Assembly: GCF_000518705.1 (NCBI RefSeq)
Contig: NZ_KI912481.1
Span: 86,069-150,068 of the forward strand
Length of the DNA: 64,000 bases
Direction of reading: 5' to 3'
Source: Shewanella colwelliana ATCC 39565
GTDB lineage: Bacteria; Pseudomonadota; Gammaproteobacteria; Enterobacterales; Shewanellaceae
Under the pieces are notes generated by a model. It saw nothing but the letters and a program-made list of their open reading frames with translations, was not told the DNA's origin and did not search any database. The stretch's first letter is position 1, and every line of letters begins with the position of its first letter. The translations under genes and the position numbers were made by a program. Shown in pieces: positions 62,565 through 64,000 of the stretch.

Positions 62565-63454
62565 ATTTTGAACTATTACTGCAATTGATCACCAATGGCC
62601 TCATTGTGGGCCTGCTTTATGGTGTGGTGGGCATGTGTTTTGTGCTGGTCTATAAATCGACGCAAATTGTTAACTTTGCCCAAGGGGAGTTTTTGTTAGT
62701 GGGTGCCTGGGTATGTTGGGCATTTTTGACCTACTTCCAATTGCCTTTCTTTCTCGGTTTCATATTAACTCTTTGTTTTATGGCTGTCTTTGGTGTGTTA
62801 CTGCAGATGATTGTACTGCGTCCTATGATTGGCGAGCCTATCATCTCAGTCATCATGGTAACGATTGGTCTATCGATTCTCTTTCAATCCCTGACTAAGT
62901 GGATCTTTGGTGTCTCACCTCAGAGCTACCCTAAGGTATTTGATACGCAATCGGTGGCCATATTCGGTCTCAACATTGAGTTTGCTTACCTAATGAGTAC
63001 TGTCATTGCACTGATTATCATGGTCAGTTTTTTCCTGTTCTTTAAATACTCCAAACATGGGTTGGCGATGCGTGCCACGGCGTTTGATCAGCAAGTGGCT
63101 CAGAGTCTAGGGATTAGCGTTAAACAAGTGTTCGCCATGAGTTGGGGAATTGCCGCAACAGTATCGGCGACGGCGGGCGTAGTGACTGGCATGGTTAATG
63201 GTGTATCTGACTCTCTATCAACCATCGGCATTAAGGTGTTTCCCGCAGTGATATTGGGCGGGCTCGACTCAATTGTTGGAGCCATCGTGGGTGGCATCGT
63301 GATTGGAGTGCTCGAAAATGTTGCCGAGTTCTTCGATAGCCAATACCTGCATATCGGCAACATGTATGACATCGCGCCCTTCTATGTGCTGTTAGTGATT
63401 CTCTGGTTTAAACCCTACGGCCTGTTTGGCACCCGTGATATTGAGCGAATTTAA
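62561..63454 (+). CDS. LIV-type ABC transporter permease (LivH-like)
   Basis: A 297-residue inner-membrane permease with about eight helices. The LivH pattern is clear: LLQLITNGLIVGLLYGVVGMCFVLVYKSTQIVNFAQGEFLLVGAW at the start and VILGGLDSIVGAIVGGIVIGVLENVAEFF near the end. It overlaps the synthetase gene by four bases (ATGA). Works with the LivM-like and ATPase subunits. Confidence 0.95.
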   Translation: MNFELLLQLITNGLIVGLLYGVVGMCFVLVYKSTQIVNFAQGEFLLVGAWVCWAFLTYFQLPFFLGFILTLCFMAVFGVLLQMIVLRPMIGEPIISVIMVTIGLSILFQSLTKWIFGVSPQSYPKVFDTQSVAIFGLNIEFAYLMSTVIALIIMVSFFLFFKYSKHGLAMRATAFDQQVAQSLGISVKQVFAMSWGIAATVSATAGVVTGMVNGVSDSLSTIGIKVFPAVILGGLDSIVGAIVGGIVIGVLENVAEFFDSQYLHIGNMYDIAPFYVLLVILWFKPYGLFGTRDIERI

Positions 63455-63529
63455 CGGTGAACCCAACACATTATCTATGTTCAAGACGGCAATTATTGAT
63501 TGACCTTATTTCTGCTCAAGGAGTGTTTT

Positions 63530-64000
63530 ATGTCTAGTTTGGCAATGCGGCCGTGTGGGGATTTTCGCACTAGCTACAAGAGTGACAATACCATCTTTGA
63601 AACCAAAACCATTCGCTGGTTTACCGCCTTAGTGATTGCGCTGGCTTGCGCCGCGCCCTTGGTACTTGATGGTTACTTTCTTACCCTATTTATCCAAATA
63701 TCCTATCTCGGCATTGCCGCATTAGGACTCAATATCTTAGTGGGCTTTACCGGGCAAATCTCACTGGGGCACGGCGCTTTCTTTGGCTTTGGCGCGTTTG
63801 CTTCCGCTTGGCTTAATACCAGTTTTCATATTCCTGTGGTCTTGTGTATTCCGTTAGCGGGCTTTCTTACCATGGCGGTAGGCATGATGTTTGGTATGCC
63901 AGCGGCGCGGATTAAGGGCCTCTACCTTGCCATTGCCACGTTGGCGGCGCAGTTCATTATTGAAGACTTCTTTGCTCGCGCCGATTGGTTCTCGGGTGGA
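63530..64000 (+). CDS. LIV-type ABC transporter permease (LivM-like), truncated by the window edge
   Basis: The frame is open from ATG 63530 to the end of the window (157 codons), so only the N-terminal half is present. AAGGAG precedes the ATG by about five bases. The LivM signature LGLNILVGFTGQISLGHGAFFGFGAFASAW follows the first helices, then ARIKGLYLAIATLAAQFIIEDFF. The remaining transporter subunits (LivF-type ATPase and periplasmic binding protein) are presumably to the right. The track lists no frame here because there is no stop in the window. Confidence 0.93.
   Translation, partial: MSSLAMRPCGDFRTSYKSDNTIFETKTIRWFTALVIALACAAPLVLDGYFLTLFIQISYLGIAALGLNILVGFTGQISLGHGAFFGFGAFASAWLNTSFHIPVVLCIPLAGFLTMAVGMMFGMPAARIKGLYLAIATLAAQFIIEDFFARADWFSGG

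Overview
The window looks like a chromosomal segment of a Shewanella-type gammaproteobacterium. The evidence is long conserved gene order (dapD-glnD-map / rpsB-tsf-pyrH-frr-uppS-cdsA-dxr-rseP-bamA-skp-lpxD-fabZ-lpxA-lpxB-rnhB-dnaE-tilS), families typical of Shewanella and Vibrio relatives (DUF3718, DUF3549, DUF3301, DUF3192, DUF2310), and a csrB gene sitting between syd and yqcC-truC-yqcA, a neighbourhood shared with E. coli. I see no phage, insertion sequence, CRISPR array, rRNA or tRNA gene.

Layout. 1-1.4 kb: flavohaemoglobin hmp with an FNR-type box and an NsrR-type half site. 1.5-7.2 kb: a small membrane protein, then a tight operon resembling a second Lol system: LolA-like periplasmic protein, two FtsX/LolC-type permeases (the second broken by a one-base frameshift), a LolD-like ATPase and an outer-membrane beta-barrel. 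7.3-9.4 kb: an Sfp-type phosphopantetheinyl transferase and an outer-membrane channel whose upstream region carries FNR-like and CRP-like sites. 9.6-14.3 kb: queF, syd and small conserved proteins. 14.6-15.2 kb: a csrB-type sRNA with about 27 GGA triplets, a GacA/UvrY-type box far upstream and a strong terminator. 15.2-18.7 kb: DUF3301, DUF3549, yqcC, truC and a flavodoxin. 18.7-21 kb: a PtsG-like EIICB and purU. 21-24.3 kb: two DUF3718 paralogues and a PAS/GAF/HD-GYP/CBS protein.

24.3-48.6 kb is the housekeeping core: lysine biosynthesis, nitrogen signalling, methionine aminopeptidase, ribosomal protein S2 and EF-Ts with their leader and terminators, then UMP kinase, ribosome recycling, undecaprenyl and CDP-DAG synthesis, the isoprenoid enzyme Dxr, RseP, BamA, Skp, the lipid A enzymes, RNase HII, DNA polymerase III alpha and TilS. 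The first part builds and translates; the second makes the lipid carrier, outer-membrane assembly factors and lipid A.

48.7-64 kb is more variable: a diguanylate cyclase; a CPA2-type cation/proton antiporter with a structured-looking leader; convergent SGNH hydrolase and patatin genes; a CrbR/CrbS-like two-component pair (the kinase is fused to a Na+/solute symporter); and, divergent from the kinase, a DcaP-like porin followed by LIV-type ABC transporter genes with a built-in acyl-CoA synthetase. This last block reads as a carboxylate or fatty-acid uptake, activation and sensing island. It runs off the right edge inside the LivM-like permease.

The best candidates for something little described are the Lol-like operon, the CrbSR/porin/ABC/acyl-CoA synthetase island, and the antiporter leader. 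No database search was possible; family names rest on recognised motifs and remembered family features.
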